A DNA stretch of 64,000 nucleotides. Origin: Streptomyces sp. NBC_01750 (GTDB lineage: Bacteria > Actinomycetota > Actinomycetes > Streptomycetales > Streptomycetaceae). The notes below the pieces were generated by a model. That model did no database searches and was not told the DNA's origin. It saw only the letters and a list, made by a program, of their open reading frames with translations. The position numbers and the translations under genes are program-made. Positions 29,627 to 38,297 of the stretch are shown here, in pieces. Numbering within the stretch: position 1 is the first letter of the stretch; each line of letters begins with the position of its first letter. The stretch covers positions 1,614,001 through 1,678,000 of the forward strand of contig NZ_CP109137.1 of NCBI RefSeq assembly GCF_035918095.1, in the 5' to 3' direction.

Positions 29627-30522
29627 AGCCGCCGCTCCTCGAGGTCGGCGAGCCAGAGTCGCTGCAGCATGTGCCAGTCCTCCGGGTGTTCGGTGATTCC
29701 CGTGGCGTAGGCATCGGCCAGCGCCTGTGTCATGGAGGACGTCTTCTCGGCCTTGGTACCTGTCTCCGGCACCTCGACAGGTGAATGGATCCGGCCCTTC
29801 ATCATCGACGCGTCCTCGTACCAGAGGTTGACCGGCAACAGCAGCGCGCCGGTCTGCTGGGCCAGCATCGCGGGCCCGGCCGGCATCCGCGCCGTCTCGC
29901 CGAAATACTTCACCTCGACGCCGGAGGCCGAGAGATCGCGGTCGGCGACGAGACACACAAGGCCGCCTGCGCGCAGCCGCCGCGCCAGCGTCCCGAAGGC
30001 CGAGCCGCCCGTGTGCGGCAGGACCTCCATGCCCAGGCTCTCCCGGTACGCCACGAACCGGTCGTACAGCGTCTCGGGCTTGAGACGCTCGGCGACGGTC
30101 GTGAAGGGGATGCCCAGGGCCCTGGTGACCCAGACACCAGCGAGGTCCCAGTTCGCCAGGTGCGGCAGCGCGAGTATGACGCCGCTTCCCGACGCGAGTC
30201 CGTCCTTCAGATAGTGGATGTCCTTGATCTCCACGCTGTTCGCGACGCGCTCGGCGCTCCAGGCGGGAAGCCGGAAGGACTCCATCCAGTAGCGCATGTA
30301 CGAACGCATGCCGGCCCTGGACAGCTCGGCGAGGCGCTCGGGGCTCGCGTCGGGCACCACCCTGGCGAGGTTGGACTCGAGCCTCAGCACGCTCTTGCCG
30401 CGCCGCTTCCACGCGATGTCAGCGATGGTGCGGCCCAGCGCTGCGGCCGCCGGCTCGGGCAGCTTCTTGACGGTGCTCCAGCCGAGTCCGTACAGCCCGT
30501 CGGTCAGACGCTCCCGCATCAC
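29623..30522 (-). CDS. Phosphatidylinositol mannoside acyltransferase (PatA/LpxL-type)
   Basis: A 299-residue LpxL-family acyltransferase with the HX4D catalytic motif HLANWD, then LVCLVADRDLSASG and the FFGE-like KYFGETARMPAGPA acceptor-site segment. In mycobacteria the equivalent enzyme (Rv2611c, PatA) acylates the mannose of PIM; the same role is inferred here from position between pgsA and pimA. The GTG at 30522 overlaps the pgsA stop (GTGA); an ATG follows immediately. Confidence 0.9.
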   Translation of the reverse strand: MMRERLTDGLYGLGWSTVKKLPEPAAAALGRTIADIAWKRRGKSVLRLESNLARVVPDASPERLAELSRAGMRSYMRYWMESFRLPAWSAERVANSVEIKDIHYLKDGLASGSGVILALPHLANWDLAGVWVTRALGIPFTTVAERLKPETLYDRFVAYRESLGMEVLPHTGGSAFGTLARRLRAGGLVCLVADRDLSASGVEVKYFGETARMPAGPAMLAQQTGALLLPVNLWYEDASMMKGRIHSPVEVPETGTKAEKTSSMTQALADAYATGITEHPEDWHMLQRLWLADLEERRL

Positions 30523-31181
30523 GTCGCCTCAGCCTCGTTCCCATGTGCCGCGGCGTCGGCCTCCGCTGCTTCCCGCCGTACGGTCACGACCCGCTGCCCC
30601 AGCGTGACCAGGCTGCCGACGGCGACGATCCAGAGCGCGATCGGCAGCAGCACCTCGATTCCCGGCACCCCGAAGGCGTGCAGTCCGGCGAGGCCGGCCG
30701 CGACCAGTGAGATGACCAGCCGCTCGGCCCGCTCGATCAGACCGTTGACGGCCACCGGCAGGCCAATCGATTCGCCACGTGCCTTGGTGTACGAGACGAC
30801 CTGGCCGCTGGCCAGGCAGAAGATGGCGACGGCACACAGCACATTGTCGTCTCCCTTGCCCGCGTACCAGAGGGCGAAGCCGGCGAAGATCGCTCCGTCG
30901 GCGACGCGGTCGAGCGTCGAGTCCAGGAATGCGCCCCAGCGGCTCGAAACGCCCGCCTGACGCGCCATATTGCCGTCGACGAGGTCGGAGAAGACGAACA
31001 GCGTAATGACGATCGTGCCCCAGAAGAACTCTCCCCGGGGGAAGAAGACCAGCGCACCCGCCATCACTCCGGCCGTGCCGATCAGGGTGACCGCGTCCGG
31101 GCTCACCCCACGTCGGAGCAGAAATGCGGCGAACGGTGTGAGGACACGCGTGAAGAATGCACGCGCGTACTTGTTCAGCAT
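30519..31181 (-). CDS. pgsA: Phosphatidylinositol phosphate synthase (CDP-alcohol phosphotransferase)
   Basis: This enzyme joins CDP-diacylglycerol to inositol phosphate to make PIP, the precursor of phosphatidylinositol. From ATG 31181 (MLNKYARAFFTRVL) it has 220 residues, about six membrane helices and the full CDP-alcohol phosphotransferase signature, DG..AR followed by G...D...D (SDLVDGNMARQ, WGAFLDSTLDRVAD). It heads the pgsA-acyltransferase-pimA operon and is divergent from the EF-G-like gene. Confidence 0.92.
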   Translation of the reverse strand: MLNKYARAFFTRVLTPFAAFLLRRGVSPDAVTLIGTAGVMAGALVFFPRGEFFWGTIVITLFVFSDLVDGNMARQAGVSSRWGAFLDSTLDRVADGAIFAGFALWYAGKGDDNVLCAVAIFCLASGQVVSYTKARGESIGLPVAVNGLIERAERLVISLVAAGLAGLHAFGVPGIEVLLPIALWIVAVGSLVTLGQRVVTVRREAAEADAAAHGNEAEAT

Positions 31182-31445
31182 GGCCTTCCCGATGATCGGT
31201 GGGCCGCATGGCCCCATCGGCCACCGGCTGGCCCATCGTAGCCAGGACCGACGCGCTCCACCGCCGGGCACCCGCCTCCCGCGGTCGCGTACGACGTATG
31301 GACGCACCGTGACGTGAGTGGAAAGCTCGAAAGACCACCGCGGGCATCGCCGGAGCTGCCCCCGGACGCCTCCGGGACCTCCCTCATGGCTCCCCGCGCC
31401 CGCGGCCCCTCTCCTCACCGGGCAATCGATCGGGAGGCAAGAATC

Positions 31446-33653
31446 ATGGGCGACAAGGCGAATGCACACCCCGGAGCCGCCGGCAGGGCGGCTACGGCCG
31501 ACCGGCCCTCATCCGTACGGAATGTGGTGCTGGTCGGCCACAGCGGATCGGGAAAGACGACGTTGATCGAGGCCCTCGCACTGACCGCGGGGGCGGTCAA
31601 CCGGGCGGGCCGCGTCGAGGACGGCGGCACGGTCTCCGACTACGACGAGATCGAACACCGGCAGCAACGTTCCGTACAGCTCTCGCTCGTCCCCCTCGAA
31701 TGGGGCGGGTACAAGATCAATCTGTTGGACACTCCCGGATATGCCGACTTCGTCGGGGAGCTGAGGGCCGGTCTGCGAGCAGCGGACGCGGCCCTTTTCG
31801 TTGTGTCGGCGGCGCAGGAGGCCGACGCGATCGCGGGCGCGACCCGGGCGGTGTGGGAGGAGTGCGCTGCGGTCGGAATGCCGCGCGCGATCGTCGTCAC
31901 GCATCTGGAGACCGCGCGCACCGATTTCGAGGAGCTGACCCGCGTCTGCGGGCGGATCTTCGGCGGGGACGACCCCGATGCGGTACTGCCGCTGTATCTG
32001 CCCCAGTACGGGGCGCAGACCCCCGACGGCCACGCCCCGGTCACCGGCCTGGTCGGACTGCTCTCCCAGAAGATCTTCGACTACTCCTCCGGCGAGCGTA
32101 AGGAGACCTCGCCCGATCCGGAGCAGACCCCGCTGCTCGAGGAGGCCCGCAACCGGCTGATCGAGGGGATCATCGCCGAGAGCGAGGACGAGACGCTCAT
32201 GGACCGCTATCTCGGCGGCGCGGAGATCGACCTCACGACGCTGGTCGAGGATCTCGAGAAGGCCGTCGCGCGCGGCATCTTCCATCCGGTGCTCGCGGCC
32301 GCCCCTGCGTCGGATGGCGCCAAGCAGGGGCTCGGTACGGTCGAGCTGCTCGAACTGATCACGGGCGGCTTCCCGACCCCGCTGGAGCCTGCGGCGCCCT
32401 CCGTCACCACCCCGCAGGGCGCGGCGCGCCCGCAGATCAGCTGCGATCCGCAGGGGCCGCTGGTGGCCGAGGTGGTCAAGACCGCGTCCGACCCGTATGT
32501 CGGCCGGATCTCTCTCGTACGCGTCTTCTCCGGCACCCTGCGTCCGGACGAGACGGTGCATGTGTCGGGGCACGGGCTCGCCGACCGCGGCCACGAGGAC
32601 CATGACGTCGACGAGCGGGTCGGCGCGCTCTCCGCGCCCTTCGGCAAGCAGCAGCGCCCGCTCTCGCAGGTCATCGCCGGAGACCTCGCCTGTGTGGCGA
32701 AGCTGGCCCGGGCGGAGACCGGGGACACTCTCTCCTCGAAGGACGACCCGCTGCTGATGGAACCCTGGACGATGCCCGATCCGCTGCTGCCGCTGGCCAT
32801 CCAGGCGCACAGCAAGGCGGACGAGGACAAGCTCTCCCAGGGGCTTTCGCGGCTGGTCGCCGAGGATCCGACGATGCGGCTCGAGCAGAACCAGGCCACT
32901 CACCAAGTGGTGCTGTGGTGCCTCGGCGAGGCGCATGCGGATGTCGCGCTGGAGCGGTTGCGCAGCCGGTACGGCGTCCAGGTCGACGTGGTGCCGCACA
33001 AGGTGTCGCTGCGGGAGACCTTCGGCGAGAAGTCGGCGGGCCGGGGACGGCATGTGAAGCAGTCCGGCGGGCACGGCCAGTACGCGATCTGCGAGATCGA
33101 CGTGGATCCGCTCCCGCCGGGGTCCGGGATCGAGTTCGTCGACAAGGTCGTGGGCGGCGCGGTGCCGCGGCAGTTCATCCCGTCCGTCGAGAAGGGCGTA
33201 CGTGCCCAGGCAGCCCGCGGCGTGGCGGCCGGGTATCCGCTGGTGGACGTACGGATCACGCTGCTGGACGGCAAGGCGCACTCGGTGGACTCCTCCGACG
33301 CGGCGTTCCAGACGGCGGGCGCGCTGGCGCTGCGCGAGGCGGCCGCGGACGCGCCCATCCATCTCCTGGAGCCGGTCGCCGAGGTGCGGGTGCTGGTCTC
33401 GGACGAGTATGTGGGTCCGGTGATGAGCGATCTGTCGGGGCGGCGCGGCCGGGTGGTCGGCACCGAGCAGGCCGCCGGGTCGCGCACGCTCGTACGGGCC
33501 GAGGTGCCGGAGATCGAGATCGGGCGGTACGCGGTGGATCTGCGGTCGATCTCGCACGGGACCGGGCAGTTCAGCCGCTCGTACGCGCGTCATGAGGCGA
33601 TGCCGCCACAATTGGCCGAGAAGCTCCGCGAACAGGCGGAAAATGGCTCGTAG
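31446..33653 (+). CDS. Elongation factor G-like GTPase (EF-G2)
   Basis: A 735-residue paralogue of EF-G with G domain, domain II, III, IV and V layout. G1 is GHSGSGKT (31-38) and G3 is DTPGYADF (95-102), but the G4 position reads THLE (about 152-155) instead of NKxD, so guanine recognition may differ. Domain IV contains GGHGQYAICEI. ATG 31446 follows GGGAGG at 8-nt spacing. Family members are often called EF-G-like or EF-G2; some lack translocase activity. It interrupts the otherwise conserved thrS-HIT-pgsA neighbourhood. Confidence 0.88.
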   Translation: MGDKANAHPGAAGRAATADRPSSVRNVVLVGHSGSGKTTLIEALALTAGAVNRAGRVEDGGTVSDYDEIEHRQQRSVQLSLVPLEWGGYKINLLDTPGYADFVGELRAGLRAADAALFVVSAAQEADAIAGATRAVWEECAAVGMPRAIVVTHLETARTDFEELTRVCGRIFGGDDPDAVLPLYLPQYGAQTPDGHAPVTGLVGLLSQKIFDYSSGERKETSPDPEQTPLLEEARNRLIEGIIAESEDETLMDRYLGGAEIDLTTLVEDLEKAVARGIFHPVLAAAPASDGAKQGLGTVELLELITGGFPTPLEPAAPSVTTPQGAARPQISCDPQGPLVAEVVKTASDPYVGRISLVRVFSGTLRPDETVHVSGHGLADRGHEDHDVDERVGALSAPFGKQQRPLSQVIAGDLACVAKLARAETGDTLSSKDDPLLMEPWTMPDPLLPLAIQAHSKADEDKLSQGLSRLVAEDPTMRLEQNQATHQVVLWCLGEAHADVALERLRSRYGVQVDVVPHKVSLRETFGEKSAGRGRHVKQSGGHGQYAICEIDVDPLPPGSGIEFVDKVVGGAVPRQFIPSVEKGVRAQAARGVAAGYPLVDVRITLLDGKAHSVDSSDAAFQTAGALALREAAADAPIHLLEPVAEVRVLVSDEYVGPVMSDLSGRRGRVVGTEQAAGSRTLVRAEVPEIEIGRYAVDLRSISHGTGQFSRSYARHEAMPPQLAEKLREQAENGS

Positions 33654-33660
33654 TTGATGG

Positions 33661-33694
33661 TGCCGCCCGTTGTGCGCCCTTGCGGCGGGCGGCA
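33661..33694 (+). terminator. EF-G2 terminator hairpin
   Basis: TGCCGCCCG (33661-33669) / CGGGCGGCA (33686-33694), a 9-bp stem followed by TTTC, 8 nt past the stop codon. Confidence 0.7.
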
Positions 33695-33706
33695 TTTCAA
33701 TGTCCT

Positions 33707-33736
33707 CTGACGTAGACGGCGCACCACCGATACGCT
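33707..33736 (+). promoter_or_regulatory. Promoter candidate for the 33820 gene
   Basis: CTGACG (33707-33712) and TACGCT (33731-33736) with an 18-bp spacer resemble a housekeeping promoter. Confidence 0.35.
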
Positions 33737-33819
33737 GTGGTGCCCAGCTCAGAAGGTGTGCGGGGCACGGTAGTTGGGAACAGGCCGCAGTGCGGATGCT
33801 TGCGGCGATGGGGGCGGTA

Positions 33820-35475
33820 GTGGCGAACGACGGTTTCGATTTCACTCCCGGGGCTCAGGTCCCGCTCCTCGGCTCGGCCGGGCAGACGGCGGCGACACAT
33901 GCGCTCGCCTCGGCCGCGTACCGCGACAGTCCCGTCGCGGACCTTCTCAAGGCGAACGGCGAGTGGCACAAGTCCGAGGTGAAGAAGGGCAAGTTCTCGC
34001 TCTTCGAGCCGAATCTGGGCGAGGCGTTCTCGCGGGCCGTGCAGATCCGGATGCTGGGCGGTGCCCGAAAGGCACTGATCCAGTCCTTCGGCACCGAGCC
34101 GCAGGCGGTGGTCGAGCACTGTCTGGCCGCCACCCGTATCCGCAAGGAGCGGGACACCAGGCTCACCGGTGTGATGGCGGTCTTCGGGCTGCTCTTCCTG
34201 CCTGGACTGCTGCTCTGGCTGGCGGTCTTCCAGCTCCGCCGGACGATAGCGGGCGCGCAGAACAAGCGTGCCGGGGCGCTGGGCACCGCGCTGCTCGCCG
34301 CCTTCGGCATTCTCGCCGTGGTCTTCCTGGTGCGGCTGCCCTTCGGCGGCCTACTGGGCTACTACATCCGCGGCATGATCGTCGCGCCGGTCGTCGGCTG
34401 GCTGCTGGCCAAGCGGATCTGCGAGTCCACGGCGAAGGACATGCGCGCCCGCTGGGAAACCCTCCTCTCCGGCGGTGGCATCGGGGCCAAGGTGCCCGAG
34501 GCCGTGCCCGGCCACCCGAATGAGACCGCGCGCGAACAACTGCGTCAGGGGCTGGAGAAGCTCACCGCCGAGCAGCAGTCCAATGCGGTCTTCTACGCGG
34601 GCCCCAAGGGAATACTGGGGATGGGCACCCGCTGGGGCAGCTGGCAGCTCGCCGAGGAGCTGGTCTCCAAGGAGCCGGGCAAGGACATCAACCAGTTCCG
34701 CAGCTGGGACGTCATCCGCGCGATCCATGATCGGCTGAAGATGCTGGAGCGGGGTCCGCTGAACTCCGGCGGTTTCCCCACCCCCTCGGTCAAGCACTGG
34801 ATCGTGGCTCCGGTCGGCGAGAACGCCGCGGAGGTGGCCCGGCCGGAGGGCCAGGACGTGGAGACCTTCCAGGTCAAGGGCCACGAGATACAGCGGATCT
34901 GCAACCACCAGCAGTTCGGCGGCGGCAACCGCCACTATCTGGGCGTCCAGTTCACCCTCTGGGACGGCCAGTTGGTGATCACCATGATGATCACCGTCAC
35001 CGTGCTTCACGAGACGCTGCGCATCGAGGTGACCGGGCACGCGCTCGGCCCGGTGCACTCCCTGTTCACCACCAAGCCCGCGCCCAAGACCGTCACGGTC
35101 GCCAAGACGGTCCGCTTCTGGGAGACCACCGACCGGCAGCTTCCGCTGGTGGAGACGCCCGAGGTGGTACGCCTCGCGGTGCGTGCGCCCTTCACCTGGT
35201 ACCCGCCGCTGCTGGACTTCCTCGGCGGCAAACTGGTCCTTCCCGAGCCCTTCGGGCTGCGCCACGCCTGGGCGGACAAGCCCTGGCGGCACCGGTTCAT
35301 GGCGGACGACGCGATGCGCGCCGCCACGCCCGTACTCCGCGTCACACACACCGCGGCGATGAAGGTGCTCGAGGAGAACGGCGTGGACACCGAGCGCTTC
35401 GGCAACCGCTCCATGATCGTGAGCGGCCTGGTCCAGGACCCGTCGCCGCGCAAGGCCGACCTGTACGACGCGTAG
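33820..35475 (+). CDS. Unknown membrane protein of about 551 residues
   Basis: I do not recognise a named family. From GTG 33820 the protein has a polar N-terminus, then two strongly hydrophobic helices (VMAVFGLLFLPGLLLWLAVFQL; GALGTALLAAFGILAVVFL), a third near YYIRGMIVAPVVGWLLA, a hydrophilic middle, and a beta-like hydrophobic stretch (LVITMMITVTVLHETLRIEV). Starts at 33796 or 33808 are also possible; GGGGGCGG before 33820 tips the choice. It follows EF-G2 on the same strand behind a terminator and ends in a hairpin that includes its stop codon. Confidence 0.72.
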   Translation: MANDGFDFTPGAQVPLLGSAGQTAATHALASAAYRDSPVADLLKANGEWHKSEVKKGKFSLFEPNLGEAFSRAVQIRMLGGARKALIQSFGTEPQAVVEHCLAATRIRKERDTRLTGVMAVFGLLFLPGLLLWLAVFQLRRTIAGAQNKRAGALGTALLAAFGILAVVFLVRLPFGGLLGYYIRGMIVAPVVGWLLAKRICESTAKDMRARWETLLSGGGIGAKVPEAVPGHPNETAREQLRQGLEKLTAEQQSNAVFYAGPKGILGMGTRWGSWQLAEELVSKEPGKDINQFRSWDVIRAIHDRLKMLERGPLNSGGFPTPSVKHWIVAPVGENAAEVARPEGQDVETFQVKGHEIQRICNHQQFGGGNRHYLGVQFTLWDGQLVITMMITVTVLHETLRIEVTGHALGPVHSLFTTKPAPKTVTVAKTVRFWETTDRQLPLVETPEVVRLAVRAPFTWYPPLLDFLGGKLVLPEPFGLRHAWADKPWRHRFMADDAMRAATPVLRVTHTAAMKVLEENGVDTERFGNRSMIVSGLVQDPSPRKADLYDA

Positions 35476-35500
35476 CGGCGCCTGGCCCGGCGCCGCTACG
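35471..35500. terminator. Bidirectional terminator overlapping a stop codon
   Basis: CGTAGCGGCGCC (35471-35482) / GGCGCCGCTACG (35489-35500), a perfect 12-bp stem with a 6-nt loop. The TAG stop of the plus-strand gene (35473-35475) lies inside the left arm; the HIT gene converges from the other side. Confidence 0.75.
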
Positions 35501-35525
35501 CAGGGCCCGGTCAGCCGGCCGCCGG

Positions 35526-36083
35526 TCAGACGGGCCAGGCCTCCGCCAGCATCTTGCGCGTATCGGCGAGGAGCTGGGGCAGCACCTTGGTGTGCCCGAC
35601 GACCGGCATGAAGTTGGTGTCGCCGCCCCAGCGCGGAACGACGTGCTGGTGCAGATGTGCGGCGATACCGGCGCCGGCGACCGCGCCCTGGTTCAGCCCG
35701 ATGTTGAAGCCGTGCGCCCCCGACGCCGTACGCAGCGCGGTCATCGCGTGCTTGGTGAACACCGCGAGCTCGGCGGTCTCCGCCTCGTCCAGCTCCGTGT
35801 AGTCGGCAACATGGCGGAACGGCACCACCATCAGATGCCCGCCGTTGTACGGGTAGAGGTTGAGCACCGCGTAGACCCGCGAGCCCCGGGCGATGACGAG
35901 CCCGTCCTCGTCCGACTTGGCCGGGATGGAGCAGAAGGGACAGCCGTCGTCGGCGCCTGGCCCGGTCGGCTTGTTCTCGCCCTGGATGTACGCCATCCGG
36001 TGCGGCGTCCACAGGCGCTGAAACGCGTCCTGCGTCCCGACTCCGATCTGCTCTTCCGGCTCACTCGTCATGTTGTGCAGCAT
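35526..36083 (-). CDS. HIT-family hydrolase/phosphorylase (Ap4A phosphorylase-like)
   Basis: A 185-residue HIT protein with the HxHxH active site in AAHLHQHVVPRW, an N-terminal CPFC pair for zinc, and the nucleotide-binding LNLYPYNGGHLMVVP. The mycobacterial counterpart at the same position (Rv2613c, between thrS and pgsA) is an Ap4A phosphorylase, so removal of Ap4A made by tRNA synthetases is a fair inference. ATG 36083 has GGGTGA upstream; ATG 36071 is an alternative. It lies downstream of thrS on the same strand. Confidence 0.87.
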   Translation of the reverse strand: MLHNMTSEPEEQIGVGTQDAFQRLWTPHRMAYIQGENKPTGPGADDGCPFCSIPAKSDEDGLVIARGSRVYAVLNLYPYNGGHLMVVPFRHVADYTELDEAETAELAVFTKHAMTALRTASGAHGFNIGLNQGAVAGAGIAAHLHQHVVPRWGGDTNFMPVVGHTKVLPQLLADTRKMLAEAWPV

Positions 36084-36111
36084 ATGACTTCACCCGGCCG
36101 CGCAGCCCAGA

Positions 36112-36144
36112 GACCCCTGCAGTGCCGACCGCACTGCAGGGGTC
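36112..36144 (-). terminator. Hairpin between thrS and the HIT gene
   Basis: GACCCCTGCAGTGC (36112-36125) / GCACTGCAGGGGTC (36131-36144), a perfect 14-bp stem with a 5-nt loop, in the 103-bp gap. Confidence 0.75.
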
Positions 36145-36186
36145 CCCTACGCCCTGCCGGGCCTCGTGGGCCCGGTGTGCCCCGGG

Positions 36187-38163
36187 TCAGAGCTGGACGC
36201 GGTCCTCGACGACCTTCGCGATCTTCGCGATGGCCTCGTCGACCGGGATGCCGTTCTCCTGCGAGCCGTCGCGGAAGCGGAAGGAGACCGCGCCGGCGGC
36301 CATGTCCTCGTCGCCCGCGATGACCATGAAGGGCACCTTCTGCTTCTGGGCGTTGCGGATCTTCTTCTGCATACGGTCCGAGGAGGCGTCCACCTCGACC
36401 CGCAGCCCCTTGGCCTTCGCCTTGGCGGCGAACTCCTGGAGGTACGGGATGTGCGCGTCGCCGATCGGGATGCCGAGCGCCTGCACCGGCGCCAGCCAGG
36501 CCGGGAACGCGCCCGCGTAGTGCTCGAGCAGCACCGCGAAGAAGCGCTCGATCGAACCGAACAGCGCACGGTGGATCATGACAGGGCGCTGCTTGGTGCC
36601 GTCGGGACCGGTGTACTCCAGGTCGAAGCGCTCCGGCAGGTTGAAGTCCAGCTGGACGGTGGACATCTGCCAGGTGCGGCCGATGGCGTCCTTCGTCTGG
36701 ACGGAGATCTTCGGGCCGTAGAAGGCGGCGCCGCCCGGGTCCGGGACCAGCGGGAGGCCCTGCTTCTCGGCGACCCTGCGCAGCGTCTCGGTCGCCTCCT
36801 CCCAGACCTCGTCGGAGCCGACGGACTTCTCCGGGTCCTTGGTGGACAACTCCAGGTAGAAGTCCGTGAGGCCGTAGTCGCGCAGCAGGTTCAGCACAAA
36901 GGTCAGCGTCGAGTCGAGCTCGTCCGCCATCTGCTCCTTGGTGCAGTAGATGTGCGCGTCGTCCTGGGTGAAGCCGCGGGCCCGGGTCAGACCGTGCACG
37001 ACGCCCGACTTCTCGTACCGGTACACGGTTCCGAACTCGAAGAGACGCAGCGGCAGTTCACGGTAGGACCGGCCGCGCGCGTCGAAGATCAGGTTGTGCA
37101 TCGGGCAGTTCATGGGCTTGAGGTAGTAGTCCGTGCCCTCGTCGAGCTGCATGGGCGGGTACATGCCGTCGGCGTACCAGTCCAGGTGGCCCGAGGTCTC
37201 GAAGAGCTTCCCCTTGGTGGCGTGCGGGGTGTAGACGAACTCGTACCCCTCCTCCTCGTGCCGCTTGCGGGAGTAGTCCTCCATGACCCGGCGGACGACG
37301 CCGCCCTTGGGGTGGAAGACCGCGAGGCCGGAGCCGATCTGGTCCGGGATGGAGAACAGGTCCAGCTCGCTGCCGAGCTTGCGGTGGTCGCGTTTCTCGG
37401 CCTCGGCGAGGAACTCCAGGTGAGCCTTGAGCTCTTCCTTGGAGGGCCAGGCGGTGCCGTAGATGCGCTGCAGCATCGGGTTCTTCTCGCTGCCGCGCCA
37501 GTACGCCGCGGCGTTGCGCATCAGCTTGAACGCCGGGATGTTGCGGGTGGTGGGCAGGTGCGGACCGCGGCAGAGGTCCTTCCAGCACAGCTCGCCGGTC
37601 TTGGCGTCGAGGTTGTCGTAGATCGTCAGCTCGCCCGCGCCGACCTCGACGTCCGCGCCGTCGTCGGAGGACGCGGAGCCCTTGATCCCGATCAGCTCGA
37701 GCTTGTACGGCTCGTCGGCGAGCTCCGCGCGAGCAGCCTCGTCGGTGACGACGCGCCGCGAGAAGCGCTGGCCGCGCTTCTGGATCTCCTGCATCTTCTT
37801 CTCGATGGCCTTGAGGTCATCCGGGTGGAAGGGCTTCTCGACGTCGAAGTCGTAGTAGAAGCCGTCCTTGACCGGCGGACCGATGCCGAGCTTGGCCTCG
37901 GGGAAGAGCTCCTGCACTGCCTGTGCCATGACGTGCGCGGTGGAGTGGCGCAGGATGCCCAGGCCGTCCTCGGAGGAGATCTCGACGGGCTCGACCTCCT
38001 CGCCGTCCTTGATCTCGTACGCCAGGTCCTTCAGCTCACCGGCGATGCGCGCGGCGACGACGGTGCGCTCGCCGGCGAAGAGCTCGGCCGCCGTAGTGCC
38101 CGTCGTCACCACGCGCTCTTCCCGCTCGGAATCGCGATGGATGATCACACGGACGTCTGACAC
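36187..38163 (-). CDS. thrS: Threonyl-tRNA synthetase
   Basis: ThrRS charges tRNA-Thr and edits serine. The 658 residues show an N-terminal TGS domain (1-70), an editing domain with HSTAH, and a class II core with MNCPMHN (zinc-site residues), [17 protein letters not shown] and the motif 3 region [16 protein letters not shown], then an anticodon-binding domain. Length is normal. GTG start. The upstream 130 bp hold an inverted repeat ATTCGTA (38194-38200) / TACGAAT (38213-38219) and two copies of GGGGTGCGCCGC. Confidence 0.97.
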   Translation of the reverse strand: MSDVRVIIHRDSEREERVVTTGTTAAELFAGERTVVAARIAGELKDLAYEIKDGEEVEPVEISSEDGLGILRHSTAHVMAQAVQELFPEAKLGIGPPVKDGFYYDFDVEKPFHPDDLKAIEKKMQEIQKRGQRFSRRVVTDEAARAELADEPYKLELIGIKGSASSDDGADVEVGAGELTIYDNLDAKTGELCWKDLCRGPHLPTTRNIPAFKLMRNAAAYWRGSEKNPMLQRIYGTAWPSKEELKAHLEFLAEAEKRDHRKLGSELDLFSIPDQIGSGLAVFHPKGGVVRRVMEDYSRKRHEEEGYEFVYTPHATKGKLFETSGHLDWYADGMYPPMQLDEGTDYYLKPMNCPMHNLIFDARGRSYRELPLRLFEFGTVYRYEKSGVVHGLTRARGFTQDDAHIYCTKEQMADELDSTLTFVLNLLRDYGLTDFYLELSTKDPEKSVGSDEVWEEATETLRRVAEKQGLPLVPDPGGAAFYGPKISVQTKDAIGRTWQMSTVQLDFNLPERFDLEYTGPDGTKQRPVMIHRALFGSIERFFAVLLEHYAGAFPAWLAPVQALGIPIGDAHIPYLQEFAAKAKAKGLRVEVDASSDRMQKKIRNAQKQKVPFMVIAGDEDMAAGAVSFRFRDGSQENGIPVDEAIAKIAKVVEDRVQL

Positions 38164-38297
38164 CGGTCTCTCCTGACTGAAGGGGTGCGCCGCATTCGTA
38201 TGGCGTGCGCGCTACGAATCGTACCGAGCCGACGGGGTGCGCCGCGAAACGGTTGTTCCCGGCGCCTCGGGCGACCCGCAGCCCGGATCCGAGCCGC

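Noticed and set aside
36166..38160. A 664-codon open frame opposite thrS
   Set aside because: Antisense shadow of a synthetase gene with all motifs intact.
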